Shown one piece after another: positions 22,547 through 32,200 of a stretch of 64,000 bases of DNA. A model generated the notes under the pieces. It saw nothing but the letters and a program-made list of their open reading frames with translations. It was not told the DNA's origin and made no database searches. The DNA comes from Buttiauxella ferragutiae (GTDB lineage: Bacteria > Pseudomonadota > Gammaproteobacteria > Enterobacterales > Enterobacteriaceae). Every line of letters begins with the position of its first letter. The stretch's first letter is position 1. Position numbers and translations under genes: made by a program. The DNA is taken from assembly GCF_001654915.1 (NCBI RefSeq), contig NZ_LXEQ01000033.1; one strand, 5' to 3'.

Positions 22547-23748
22547 TAATATGCTCTCATTTTTTTATAAACGACAATTCCCCACCATTGCATTAGCTCA
22601 TAACGAGCCTCTAAGTAGGTAGATCTATTGTAAGCACGACGAACTTCATTTTTATCTGAATGCGCCAAGGCTGTTTCAATTACATCTGCGTTAAATCCGG
22701 CCTCATTCATTGCTGTACTTGCAATTGAGCGCAGCCCATGTGCGACTAACTTTCCACCATATCCGATGCGTTTTATAGCAGCATTAGCCGTTTGGCTATT
22801 CATTGCTTGCTTTGGATCATTCCTGCTCGGGAAAACATGTTCTCGGTGAGAGCTAATAGGCTTCATTACCTCCAGAATCTCTAATGCCTGAGGAGATAAA
22901 GGAACAACGTGCTCGCGTTTGCCCTTCATTCGTTCTGCTGGAATAGTCCACAGCTTGGTATCGAGATCGATTTCTTCCCATCTAGTACCGGAAGCCTCCG
23001 CAGGGCGCACAAGTGTCAGGAGCTGCCATTCAATCAAACAACGAGTCGAAACCGAAAGGTTAGACATCACTAGTGAGCGCATGAGGTTTGGAAGTTCTTC
23101 CGGTCGTAAGGTTGGCATGTTTTGCTTTTTAGGCCGCTCAAAAGCCATACCAACACCGGATGCCGGGTTTGAATCAATCAAACCGGTGTTAACCGCATAT
23201 ATCATTATTTCATTGACGCGCTGTACCAAACGGCGAACTGTCTCAAGTGCTCCACGCGCTTTGATGGGTTCAAGTGCTTCAACTAACGTTCTGGCTTTGA
23301 TTTCCTGAACAGGGATCTCACCAATGGCTGGGAACACGTCTTTATCCAGAGAACGCCAAATATCCTTCGCGTAATCTGCTGTGACGCTTTTGCTTTTGAG
23401 CTGGAACCAGTTAGCGGCCACGGTGGAGAAAATACTGTCGAGGGCAATTTGCTGCTGTTCCTCTGTGACCTCTGCTTGAACCTGTGGGTCGATGCCTTTG
23501 GCTAACAATGAAAGATATTCAGCTCGTAATGCTCGGGCATCCGCAAGCGAAAGGGCAGGGAAGGAACCTAAACCAACCATCGTTCTTTTTTTGGTGGTCG
23601 GTCTTTGATACCGAAAACGCCATAGCTTTTTTCCGGTCGTCTTAACGATAAGGAATAAACCTTCGCCGTCATGAAGCGTCAGCTCTTTCTCGCCTGCTTT
23701 TGCTCGTAGAACTTCGGTGTTAGTGAGGGGGCGCGTTGTCCGTGCCAT
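22546..23748 (-). CDS. int: P4-family tyrosine integrase (intact)
   Basis: 400 residues. An N-terminal DUF4102 arm-binding domain (LTNTEVLRAKAGEKELTLHD, WRFRYQRP, GSFPALSLADAR), a central SAM-like core-binding domain and a catalytic domain with the arginine in LTLVRPAEASGTRW, HGLRS, and the nucleophile tyrosine in RRAYNRSTYL. It recombines attP with the ssrA 3' end about 200 bases away. Most P4 integrases use leuX or selC, so ssrA targeting marks a distinct branch. It is nearly identical over most of its length to the broken copy at 9931. Arm-like GTATACC repeats lie just upstream of its start. Confidence 0.95.
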   Translation of the reverse strand: MARTTRPLTNTEVLRAKAGEKELTLHDGEGLFLIVKTTGKKLWRFRYQRPTTKKRTMVGLGSFPALSLADARALRAEYLSLLAKGIDPQVQAEVTEEQQQIALDSIFSTVAANWFQLKSKSVTADYAKDIWRSLDKDVFPAIGEIPVQEIKARTLVEALEPIKARGALETVRRLVQRVNEIMIYAVNTGLIDSNPASGVGMAFERPKKQNMPTLRPEELPNLMRSLVMSNLSVSTRCLIEWQLLTLVRPAEASGTRWEEIDLDTKLWTIPAERMKGKREHVVPLSPQALEILEVMKPISSHREHVFPSRNDPKQAMNSQTANAAIKRIGYGGKLVAHGLRSIASTAMNEAGFNADVIETALAHSDKNEVRRAYNRSTYLEARYELMQWWGIVVYKKMRAY

Positions 23749-23767
23749 ATGGCCGCTCCTTCGTGAA

Positions 23768-23821
23768 TTGGTATACGTTTTTAGGCCTACATCTTACCGT
23801 ATACCTAAACGTATACCAATT
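23768..23821. promoter_or_regulatory. Arm-type repeats and probable int promoter region
   Basis: TTGGTATACGTTTTTA (23768-23783) and an inverted, extended copy with two GTATACC units (23799-23820) lie 20-70 bases upstream of int. The same double motif recurs at 11333-11357 near the other end of the element. Likely integrase arm sites, which would also let Int or Vis repress the int promoter. Confidence 0.52.
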
Positions 23822-23874
23822 ATCACTGGATTCAGGCGGATCTTCTCGGATGGTTGCGGACATATAACAGATAC

Positions 23875-23908
23875 AAAAAAGCCCGCAAGGCTTACGCTGT
23901 GCGGGCTT
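23875..23908 (-). terminator. Rho-independent terminator of ssrA
   Basis: Minus-strand AAAGCCCGCACAGCGTAAGC continuing CTTGCGGGCTTTTTTG: an 8-9-bp GC-rich stem followed by a T-run, about 46 bases beyond the mature tmRNA end. It lies on the satellite side of the att core, so the element supplies it. Confidence 0.85.
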
Positions 23909-23953
23909 TCAGGACTTCCTCGGACGACTCTGGTAATCGTTGAGGGAGAATTT

Positions 23954-24317
23954 TGGTGGAGCTGGGGGGAGTTGAACCCCCGTCCGAAATTACTACGCCG
24001 TCGGTACTACATGCTTAGTCGTATCTTTACATTCGCCGGGCAACTGCGGATAGACACGCCATTACCAAACTATCCTGATTAGTTTTAGTGCTTCAACCCC
24101 AGGCAAGGTTTACACACGATCTCTTTTGGGTTTGACTTCTCTTGATCCCCGTCTTAAGAGCGGAAGCTAGGGAGAGAAGGCTCTAAGCAGGGTATTAAGC
24201 TGCTAGTGCGTAGTTTTCGTCGTTTGCGACTATTTTTTTGCGGCTTTTTACGAGGCAAACCGCCCCTCGGCATGCACCTTGGGTTTCGCGAATCCCGTCG
24301 AATCCAGAATCAGCCCC
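23954..24317 (-). ncRNA. ssrA: tmRNA (10Sa RNA)
   Basis: The 364-nt mature region starts GGGGCTGATTCTGGATTCGA (24317 down) and ends GGTTCAACTCCC..CAGCTCCACCA at 23954, forming the tRNA-Ala-like acceptor domain with the T-arm. The internal open frame encodes the tag ANDENYALAA followed by TAA (around 24195-24230), the same as in Escherichia coli. It rescues ribosomes stalled on broken mRNA together with SmpB, whose gene lies 17 kb upstream on the same strand, separated by the bap locus. The 3' end is the integration target of the satellites; the CCA end is preserved after integration. Confidence 0.97.
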
Positions 24318-24331
24318 ACAAGTGTTTTGTA

Positions 24332-24337
24332 AGTATA
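24332..24337 (-). promoter_or_regulatory. Probable -10 box of ssrA
   Basis: TATACT on the minus strand, 14 bases before the mature 5' end, consistent with a short 5' leader removed by RNase P. Only 57 bases separate ssrA from bapD, so the promoter must overlap the end of bapD. No good -35 hexamer is evident. Confidence 0.5.
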
Positions 24338-24374
24338 ACAGAGTTGTAGCGTCACTTACTACCCCTTGAGTTTG

Positions 24375-25565
24375 TTAACGTTCACGTAGCGCTTCGCGGG
24401 CGCGGTTAAACGGTTTAATCAGGTAATCGACGATGGTTTTTTGCCCGGTTTTGATGTCGACGGTGGCGACCATACCTGGCGAAATTGAAAAATGGTGTCC
24501 GGCTTTGTTCGCCAGGTAGTCCTGTTGGGTGCGGATAAACACCCGGTAATAGACGATTTCTGGTTTCACTTTGTCCTGAATGGTGTCCGGCGAGATGGTT
24601 TCAACGATGCCCTCCAGCCCGCCGTAAATGGCGTAATCGTAGGCGGTGACTTTCACCAGCGCACGCTGGCCTGGGTGGATAAACGCGATGTCACGCGGTG
24701 AGAGGCGCGCCTCAATCAGCAAGTGGTCATCGAGCGGCACGATTTCCATCATTTCGCCGTTTGGCGGGATCACGCCACCAATGGTCGTTACCTGGATATT
24801 TTTGACAATGCCGCGCATTGGCGAGCGCACCGTCATGCGCGATACCGAATCTTCACGGCCTTTGATAACCGCTGAAAGCATATCCACTTCGGCGTTCGCT
24901 TTGGAAAGCTCCTCGCGGGCTTGTACGTAATATTGTGAACGCAGGTCGGTGATTTTGAGTTGCAGGTCGCTTTTTTGCCGCTGCAAGCGCAGCACTTCCA
25001 CGTTACTGGCGGCACCGCTTTTTGCCAGCCGTTGGGTTATGCCCAGCTCTTGATTGACCGAAACCAGCGCGTCTTTAATATCCGCAGCCGAGTCGTTAAG
25101 TTGTGCGCGGCGGCTTTTATATAGCCGGGTTTCGGATGCGGTTAGCTCCGGCCAGGCTTTTAGCGAGTCGGGAAAGACCAGCGGCAGGTCGTTCACTTCT
25201 GCGTTCAACCGCACGCTGGATGCCAGTGATGCGCGGTAACGTGCGGCACTTTCGCCGACGTTCGATTGCGAACGCGTGGGGTCGAGTTGGGCAACGATTT
25301 GCCCGGCTTCAACTTTGTCGCCTTCGTGCACCAGCAACTGGGTGACGATGCCGCCGTCGAGCGACTGAAGGATTTGCTCGCGCGAGCTGGGAACCACTTT
25401 TCCGGTGCCGGTCGAAACCTCATCAAGCGTGCCAAACCATGCCCACACGCCGAGCAAAATAAACAGTAAAACGCTGAGAGTGATAATGCGGCTCGCGCCG
25501 GAAAACTCGCTTTCACGCTGGATATCCGGGTCGTCCATTGCGGCATCATGCTGACTGGTTTTCAT
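24375..25565 (-). CDS. bapD: BapD: HlyD/LapC-type membrane fusion protein of the BapA secretion system
   Basis: 396 residues: a short cytosolic N-terminus, one transmembrane helix at about 28-48 (IITLSVLLFILLGVWAWFG), then GTGKVVPSSREQILQSLDGG, the lipoyl half-motif of HlyD-family proteins, coiled-coil helices (about 90-240) and the closing VRSPMRGIVKNIQV half-motif with a beta-barrel. It bridges the inner-membrane ABC transporter and the outer-membrane channel. Its ATG lies within the end of bapC (20-base overlap). Last gene of the bapB-C-D unit; ssrA follows with 57 bases between. Confidence 0.9.
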   Translation of the reverse strand: MKTSQHDAAMDDPDIQRESEFSGASRIITLSVLLFILLGVWAWFGTLDEVSTGTGKVVPSSREQILQSLDGGIVTQLLVHEGDKVEAGQIVAQLDPTRSQSNVGESAARYRASLASSVRLNAEVNDLPLVFPDSLKAWPELTASETRLYKSRRAQLNDSAADIKDALVSVNQELGITQRLAKSGAASNVEVLRLQRQKSDLQLKITDLRSQYYVQAREELSKANAEVDMLSAVIKGREDSVSRMTVRSPMRGIVKNIQVTTIGGVIPPNGEMMEIVPLDDHLLIEARLSPRDIAFIHPGQRALVKVTAYDYAIYGGLEGIVETISPDTIQDKVKPEIVYYRVFIRTQQDYLANKAGHHFSISPGMVATVDIKTGQKTIVDYLIKPFNRAREALRER

Positions 25566-27732
25566 TTTTCCACTCCCGTCCGTTTGCCTGTGCTGCGGCG
25601 CGGCTGTTACTCAGCGCCTGGGCTTTCGGTGCGTCCATCACCAGTTGTCCTTCCTTCAGAACCAGCACCCGCTCCACCAGCTCCAGCATCGGCACCCGAT
25701 GGGTAGCGACAATCAAGGTGCGGTTGCCAAGCCAAAGCCCGAGGCGCTGAATAAATTCGCGTTCGGTGTGGTCATCAAGAGAGGCGGTGGGTTCGTCGAG
25801 CAGTACGATGTTCGGCGAGCGCAGCAGCATACGCGCCAGTAAGATGGACTGACGTTGCCCGCCAGAAAGCCCGGTGCCACCTTCCATAATGCTGTGGTCG
25901 AGGCCTTTGGCCAGGTGCTTGACAAAATTGCCCGCTCCGCTGATATCCAGTACTTCGAAGATTTCTTCATCGCTGGCGTGCGGTGCGCCCAGCGTCAGGT
26001 TTTCACGTAGTGTGCCGTAAAACAGCCGCGCGTTCTGGTTCAGGAAGCCAATGTTGCGCCGCAAATCTGCCATGTCGATTTGCGTCATGCTCAGGTTGTC
26101 GAGCCGCGCATCGCCACTCACCAAATCGATGCCGCCCGCTAAGGCCTGAAGCAACGTGGATTTGCCCGCGCCGTTGCGCCCCAGCACCGCGATTCTTTCG
26201 CCTGGCTGGATCTCTAAATGTGAGATGCGTAGCGGAATGCGTTGGTCGTCGCTGTGGTAGCGGAACTGTGCGTTTTCAAACAGATAGTGGCCGTGGAAAA
26301 TATCCTGATGCACCAGGCTTTCATCGCGTTGGGTTTCGACCGGCAACTGCATAATGCTGTCCAGCCCTTGTTTCGCCGCTTTCACTTGTTGCCAGCGCGC
26401 CAGCACGCCGCACAGGTTTGCCATCGGCGCAATCATGCGTGACGCCAGCATTGACGCGGCCACCATCGCGCCGGTGGTCATATCGCCTTCAATCACCAGC
26501 GGTGCGCCAAACAGGATTACCGCCGCGTAAACCAGGCTTTGAATAGTGATCCCCCAGCTGATCAACCCTTGCGAAATCTGGCGAGTCCGCAGGCCGGATT
26601 CCGCGGTAATGCGGATGTAGCTGTTCCATTGTTGCAGGAAGCGGTTTTCTGCCTGCATCAGTTTGATGTCTTCCAGCCCTTGCACACTTTCAACCAGCAC
26701 CGCATTGCGCAAAGTGGCTTCGTGCGCCGACTGGTTCGCCAGCATCGCCAGCTTCTTTTGCAGCAAAATACCAGGCAGCACCATCAGGATGGCGGCGACG
26801 GGTGCAATCCATGCCAGTTGCGGCGCGATGATCGCCAGTACGATGATAAACATAAAGAAGAACGGTAAATCGACGAGGGTTGAGATGGTTGATGAGGTGA
26901 CCATCTCGCGGATTTGCTCCAGCTCGCGAAGCTGCGAAATAAAGCTGCCGGTGGAGCGGGGAACCGCACTGTTACGCAGGCGTAGCGCATGGCTAAACAC
27001 GCGGTCGGAAACCCGCATATCGGCCCGTTTGCCGAGTACATCCATAATATGGCCACGCGCCACGCGCAGCAGGAAGCCAAACACCACCGCCAGTAATACG
27101 CCGGACGCCAGCACATACAGCGTCGGGTAGGATTGCGCCGGAATCACCCGATCGTAGACCTGCATCGAGAAAATAATCCCGGCAAGCGATAACACGTTAA
27201 CGAGGAACGCCGCCAGCATCACCGGGCCGTATGGCCGGAGATCCTGCATCACCAGCTCTTTTAACCAGTCCGGGCTAAAGCGCGAAATATACGCATCAAC
27301 ACGGCTGTCTTTCAGGGCCGAAAGCGGGCGCAGCGCAGCAACAAAACGGATGTCCGGCAGCAGTTCGCTGAGTGCCACGCGGTTGGTCTGGTGTACGCCA
27401 TCGATAAGGCAAATATCCACGGTATCTGCGCCGTCAAAATGCTCGATAACCGCCAGTTGGCCGTTTTTTAAATCCACCACTATCGGCAGCCGCCATTGGG
27501 CAATCGCCAGTTCCGGCACGTTCAGCAGGTGAAAAGAAAGCCCCGCCTGGCGCGATAACTGTGTGAGAGCCGCAAGCATGCCTTTGTCTTTAAACCACGG
27601 GGCGTTGGCCTGAATGGTGCCTGGCGAACAGACCACGCGGTAATGGGCGGCAACGTGGCTAATGGCTTGCGCCCAGTGGCTCAGTGACTGTTCAGTCAGC
27701 CGTTCATCAACAGCAGGGGGGATTTTGCTCAT
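25546..27732 (-). CDS. bapC: BapC: type I secretion ABC transporter (LapB-like)
   Basis: 728 residues. An N-terminal C39-like domain (about 1-140) appears to lack the catalytic cysteine, as is usual for transporters of RTX/giant adhesins. Transmembrane helices follow from about residue 165 (VMLAAFLVNVLSLAGIIFSM) to 430. The ATPase has Walker A LGRNGAGKST, signature LSGGQRQSILLAR, Walker B IVLLDEPTASLDD and the H-loop ATHR. It energises export of BapA. The start codon shares ATGA with bapB. It is homologous to the transporter genes found beside bapA in Salmonella. Confidence 0.92.
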   Translation of the reverse strand: MSKIPPAVDERLTEQSLSHWAQAISHVAAHYRVVCSPGTIQANAPWFKDKGMLAALTQLSRQAGLSFHLLNVPELAIAQWRLPIVVDLKNGQLAVIEHFDGADTVDICLIDGVHQTNRVALSELLPDIRFVAALRPLSALKDSRVDAYISRFSPDWLKELVMQDLRPYGPVMLAAFLVNVLSLAGIIFSMQVYDRVIPAQSYPTLYVLASGVLLAVVFGFLLRVARGHIMDVLGKRADMRVSDRVFSHALRLRNSAVPRSTGSFISQLRELEQIREMVTSSTISTLVDLPFFFMFIIVLAIIAPQLAWIAPVAAILMVLPGILLQKKLAMLANQSAHEATLRNAVLVESVQGLEDIKLMQAENRFLQQWNSYIRITAESGLRTRQISQGLISWGITIQSLVYAAVILFGAPLVIEGDMTTGAMVAASMLASRMIAPMANLCGVLARWQQVKAAKQGLDSIMQLPVETQRDESLVHQDIFHGHYLFENAQFRYHSDDQRIPLRISHLEIQPGERIAVLGRNGAGKSTLLQALAGGIDLVSGDARLDNLSMTQIDMADLRRNIGFLNQNARLFYGTLRENLTLGAPHASDEEIFEVLDISGAGNFVKHLAKGLDHSIMEGGTGLSGGQRQSILLARMLLRSPNIVLLDEPTASLDDHTEREFIQRLGLWLGNRTLIVATHRVPMLELVERVLVLKEGQLVMDAPKAQALSNSRAAAQANGREWKNENQSA

Positions 27733-29135
27733 GGCTGGATCTCCAGTGACTGGATGGTGCGATGCTCCAGGCCAAATGCGTTGCGCAACCGGCCGCTGTT
27801 ATACAGGCAGTTGAGCTGCAATTGATGAAGTTGGCTCAGGGTTTGTTGTCGAGCGAAGCGTGCCTGGAAAACTTCCTGTTCGGCGTTAAGCACATCCAGC
27901 AGCGGGCGCGAACCCAAACCGAGATATTGCTGTTGATACAGTTCGCGCGTTTGCGCGCTTAACTCTTCCTGGCGTTGCAGGACTTGAATGGCACCCATCA
28001 GGCCAAGCGCCTGGCTGCGCGATTCCATTAACTTCTGGCGAATATCCAGGCGTGTGCGCTGAACACCGGATTGCGCGGCTTCAACAGCATGGCTTGCGGC
28101 GTTGCGGCGGGCGGTTAATCCACCCCCCTGATAAATCGGCATTTCAACTTTGATAAACGCCGAGTATTGCGTGCGATCCAGCACTTCGTGGCTGGCGTAT
28201 TTGTCGTTGAGATAGTGCTGAACCTGCGGTTCCAGTGAAATGGTTGGCGTCATCTGTGCGTTGGCGTAATCCAGATTCGCCTGCGCGACGCTGGCCTGCG
28301 CCCAGGAGGCGAGAACGGCAGGCACTAAGCGGTCATCCGGTTTGGCAACGTCGCAGCTTTTGCTGAGTTTGTCCGGGAAATCGTTGCTAATACCATTGAG
28401 GCTATTCCAGCCCAGCCAGCTCATTAATGTGGCCTGTGCGCTGTCGAGGTTGGCCTGGTATTGAATCAGTTGCGAGCGGGCGGATTCAATACGGGCGTTG
28501 GTTTGCACCACATCGGACATCGACGTGGCACCTTCGTTGTTGCGCTGTTCGGTCAAACGGCCAATCGCGCTTAATGCTTCGAGCTGATCTTTGGCGATAT
28601 CGACCATTTGTTGCCACATCTGCGCCTGAACCAGGGAAACGGCGGTGTCGTGGCCGACGTTATCAATACTCACCAGCACGTTGGCCTGTTCTTGCGCCAC
28701 GCCTGCGCTTTCGGCGCGTACCTGGCTTGAGACTTTGCCGAAGTCGTAGAGCATTTGTGAGATGGAAAGCACCAGCGACGGGCTGAAACCGCTGTCGGTG
28801 TAGCCGTTGCTGTAGCCGTTATTCATGCCCGCGCTGATTTGCGGATAGTATTTGGATTTCGCGACGTTGACCTGTTCGGACTGGCCGTAAAGTTTGCCGA
28901 TGGATTCGTGAATGCTCGGGTGCCAGTTTACCGCGCGGTTGACGGCGTCGTTGAGCGTGAGCGTTCCGGGCGCAGGCGCGTTGAGCGGCAGGGATGACGA
29001 CCCGTCAAGGTTTGGCAGTTCGTGTTGCTGAGCAAGCCCCTCAGTGGTGATGAACTGTGGCGTCTCTTCGGCATGCGTTTGGGCTACACATAGGCTGCAT
29101 GCCAGCCACAGTGTAAACGGCTGTAATTTTCCCAT
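27729..29135 (-). CDS. bapB: BapB: TolC-family outer-membrane channel of the BapA secretion system
   Basis: 468 residues with a signal peptide (MGKLQPFTLWLACSLCVAQT, cleavage near THA-EE). It continues with two TolC-like repeats rich in coiled coil: LTLNDAVNRAVNWHPSI near the start, and YQQQYLGLGSRPLLDVLNAEQEVF near the end. Trimers would make the trans-periplasmic exit duct for BapA. AAGGGA precedes the ATG. It lies 139 bases downstream of bapA with a REP element between, so readthrough from the bapA promoter is possible but may be reduced. Confidence 0.9.
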   Translation of the reverse strand: MGKLQPFTLWLACSLCVAQTHAEETPQFITTEGLAQQHELPNLDGSSSLPLNAPAPGTLTLNDAVNRAVNWHPSIHESIGKLYGQSEQVNVAKSKYYPQISAGMNNGYSNGYTDSGFSPSLVLSISQMLYDFGKVSSQVRAESAGVAQEQANVLVSIDNVGHDTAVSLVQAQMWQQMVDIAKDQLEALSAIGRLTEQRNNEGATSMSDVVQTNARIESARSQLIQYQANLDSAQATLMSWLGWNSLNGISNDFPDKLSKSCDVAKPDDRLVPAVLASWAQASVAQANLDYANAQMTPTISLEPQVQHYLNDKYASHEVLDRTQYSAFIKVEMPIYQGGGLTARRNAASHAVEAAQSGVQRTRLDIRQKLMESRSQALGLMGAIQVLQRQEELSAQTRELYQQQYLGLGSRPLLDVLNAEQEVFQARFARQQTLSQLHQLQLNCLYNSGRLRNAFGLEHRTIQSLEIQP

Positions 29136-29207
29136 AGTTTGTCCCTTTTAAAAGTCACTACGTTCTAATTAGTGTTGCTATTGCTTGCCTGGTTTTGTCT
29201 GATTTTT

Positions 29208-29237
29208 GTCGGGTGACGCTGCGCTTATCCGACCTAC
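29208..29237. repeat. REP-like palindrome between bapA and bapB
   Basis: GTCGGGTGACGCTG and CGCTTATCCGACCTAC form a REP-type stem, as at 11099 and 42669. In this place it could stabilise the 3' end of bapA mRNA or reduce readthrough. Confidence 0.7.
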
Positions 29238-29274
29238 ATGTCGGGGGTAAGCGCTAGCGTCATCCACCACTTTT

Positions 29275-32200
29275 TTAGGTAATAATGTGGTGCTGCTGTA
29301 CCAGTTCATCGAGCGTGACGTGCGTGTTCTCCAGGGTAACGAGCGTGGTTGAGTTGTAGGTGCCGCCTGTGCCGTCGCGATCAATGGAAATAACGGTGTT
29401 ATTGCCGCTGGTGGTGACGTTGAGGTAATTGCCCAGTGTGGCGGCCTGCCCATTCCAGCCGGTCAGCAGGTCGTGAACGTTGATCGTGTCGCCTTGTGCC
29501 GCCGAGAAGTTGTGCCAGGTATCGGCACTGTTGCCGCCGGTCGCACTTGCGCTGGTTAACAGGTGATAAATCAGCGTGTCGCCATAAGCCGAGCCGGTAA
29601 TCACATCGCTTTGCGCGGTGCTGACGAATTGCGGGCTCATATTGATGGTTAACGTGGCGCTGTCACTATGGCCGTTCTGGTCATTTAGCGTGTAGGTGAA
29701 GGTCTCTTTGGTGGTCATCGACGCCGGAGAAAGCCCGCTATTGAGGGTGTAGGTGTACGCACCATCAATCCCCATCACCAGCGTTCCGTAATGCCCCTGA
29801 ATCGTGGCGGTTGAATTGCTACTGGTTAGCGGATCAAGCGTGGTCGTCGTGCCGTTGAAGCCGGTAATACTCAGCAGGGTGTGAACGGTGCCGAGCTGAT
29901 CGGCAGCGCCTGAGGCTTCCGTACCGTCGTAGATATTGCCGTGAACCGTGTTACCGGCAAGCGTTGAATAGCTGTCCAGATCAATGGTGGTACCGGTGAT
30001 AGTTGGCGTGATGGTGATTTGTCCGGCACCAAGAACACCGACTCGCCCAGTGTAATTTAACGTGTAGGTACCCGATTGCAGATCCAGCCCTGCCAAATCA
30101 ATATTCGCCACGCCGCCTAACAATATGCCACCGCTGAATGAACCGTTTCTTACCACGGTGCCTGAGCTGTTAGTGATGTTCCAGTCAACGTTCAAGCCAC
30201 CCAAAGAAAGCAATGATTGCACCGTAAAATGTAAAACTGGGTTATGCAGAACTTCGTTAGCGCCAACCGCAAAAGTCCCGTTGCCGCTTCCTGATGACGG
30301 GATTACCAGGGTTGTCCACGATGCCGACCCCACGCTGGTATCCGAATAAACCGCCGTATTTTGCGCGGTGTTCACCGCCATCACAGTGCTGCTGTCATCA
30401 AACGCATCCACGGTATGCGGCGTGGCAGTGACATTCAGCGAGGCGGTGTCGGTATCGCCGTTTGGTGCAGTAATGGTGTAAACAAAGCTGTCAGGCGTTT
30501 TGATGCTGTCCGCGCCCAGGCCGCTGTTCAGTTTGTAGGTGTAGTTACCCGCCGCATCAATGGTCAGCGTGCCGTATTCGCCAACAATAGTGGTGGTTCC
30601 GCTGGCCGCAATGGCGACGCCATTCACCTGAGTAATGTGGCTATCTACCGGATGAATATCATCATTCATCACATTGCCGCTGGTACTGGCTGTGACGCTC
30701 TCCACCGCATAAGTATGGTCTTGCAGAATATTCAGCGTATAGCCGGTTAGCGCCGCCACACCGCTGGCATTTTTGAGCAAGAACAGATACTCGCCACCTG
30801 GCAGCGTCAGGGTTAATTGCGATGAGGTGCCGCCCAGCAATGGCGCGGTAAGCCAGGTATTGACCACCCGATATTGCTCATACTGCTGAGTCACATCGTT
30901 GAACTTGTAGACATAGAGATCGAAGGTGGAGAGTAACGCGACCCCGCCAACGCTCGCCTGCAACGTCATGGTGCGCGTTGAACCTTCATCGACATCAAAG
31001 AGTATCGGGTTCGCCATATTGGCTAACGCGCTGAGGCTCAGCACATTTCCCACACCGACGCTCAGCACCGAGAAACCACTTTGCTGTGAAGCCCCGTGGT
31101 CTACCGCTTCCACATCGGTGTTGTAGGTCAGCGCCGCCGTGTTATCGGTGGCGGTCACGGTGCTGGCAGGTGTTGGGTTGCCGAGTGTCACCACCAACTG
31201 CGCCGAATCACTAACGCCATTATGGGTGATGGTGTAAGTGAAGTTTTCGGTGCTACCAAGTACCGAGGCTGAGGTGTCCGTCAGGGTGTAGGTGTAACTT
31301 CCGTCCTGGTTGATATGCAGCGTGCCGTATTCACCTGTGATATCCGCGCCGCCTGCGCCAATCTGGGTGGTGACGCCCTGCGAGTTGGTCACCGATGTCA
31401 CAACAGTGCCTGTCGGCGCGGTGTCCTGGCCGCTGTTCGGATCAATATCGGTGATCACGTTCCCCGGATGGGTCGTTTCTCCGCTGACTGTCCCGCCACT
31501 GATTTGTTCAATACTGACATCAAGGCTGGTGAAAGAGCCGGTCGCCAGCAGGCTGGTGTTGTAGCTCAGCACCCGATAAGTGCCTTCTTCCAGCCCGGTG
31601 ACATTCAGTGTTACGCCGCTGGCACCCAGCGTTAGCAGGTTGGCAAACTGTGGCAGTCGCGAATCGATTACCGTAGTCCAGGCTCCGCCGACAAATTGCT
31701 GAATCACCACTTCCATCGTGTTGAGCAGTGTCAGTACCACGCCTGTAGCGGCGGCATCAATCGTGATATTGGCAGTGCCGCCCGCGTTAACCGTAAAGCC
31801 TACTTGCGCGGTATCGTTGCCGAGCACCTGTACTGTGTCGCCCAGCGCCCCGACCAACAGCACGCCGTAATCGCTGTAATGCTCTGGCGGTGAAACGACG
31901 GCGCTGCTGGTCAGCGCCAGGTTGACCACGTTGTCATCGGCGGCCAGTGGCAGAGTCGGTGCGGTTGCAGTGACCGATGGCGAGGTGTTGCCTGCCGCAT
32001 CGGTGGCGGTGACGGATAACTGCTCGCCGCCAATTTCGCGCGTTGGCAGTGTCAGGGTGTAGCTTCCGCTGCCGTTAGCGGTGGTGGTGACAACGGTGCC
32101 GCCCGGCAAGGTAATGTTCACCGTGCTGTTGGCTTCCGCCGAACCGCTGATGGTGGTGCCGTCTGCACTGATGGTCGCCGTTGGTGTCAGTGGGGCGATG

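Larger units (their letters stand above)
11253..23953. mobile_element. P4/phiR73-like satellite prophage integrated at ssrA
   Basis: About 12.7 kb bounded by the ssrA 3' end and the degenerate att copy at 11253. It holds the P4 core in P4 order: int, cargo, cos, psu, delta, sid, iteron origin, vis, immunity leader, kil, epsilon, orf151-like, a small conserved gene, cnr, alpha, crr. Structural genes are absent, so it needs a P2-like helper for capsids and lysis. Delta is single-domain as in phiR73 rather than duplicated as in P4. The gop-beta position is occupied by a Septu-like pair, and a second cargo gene (Mrr-like nuclease) sits at the crr end. All core genes read through without visible lesions. 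Confidence 0.88.
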
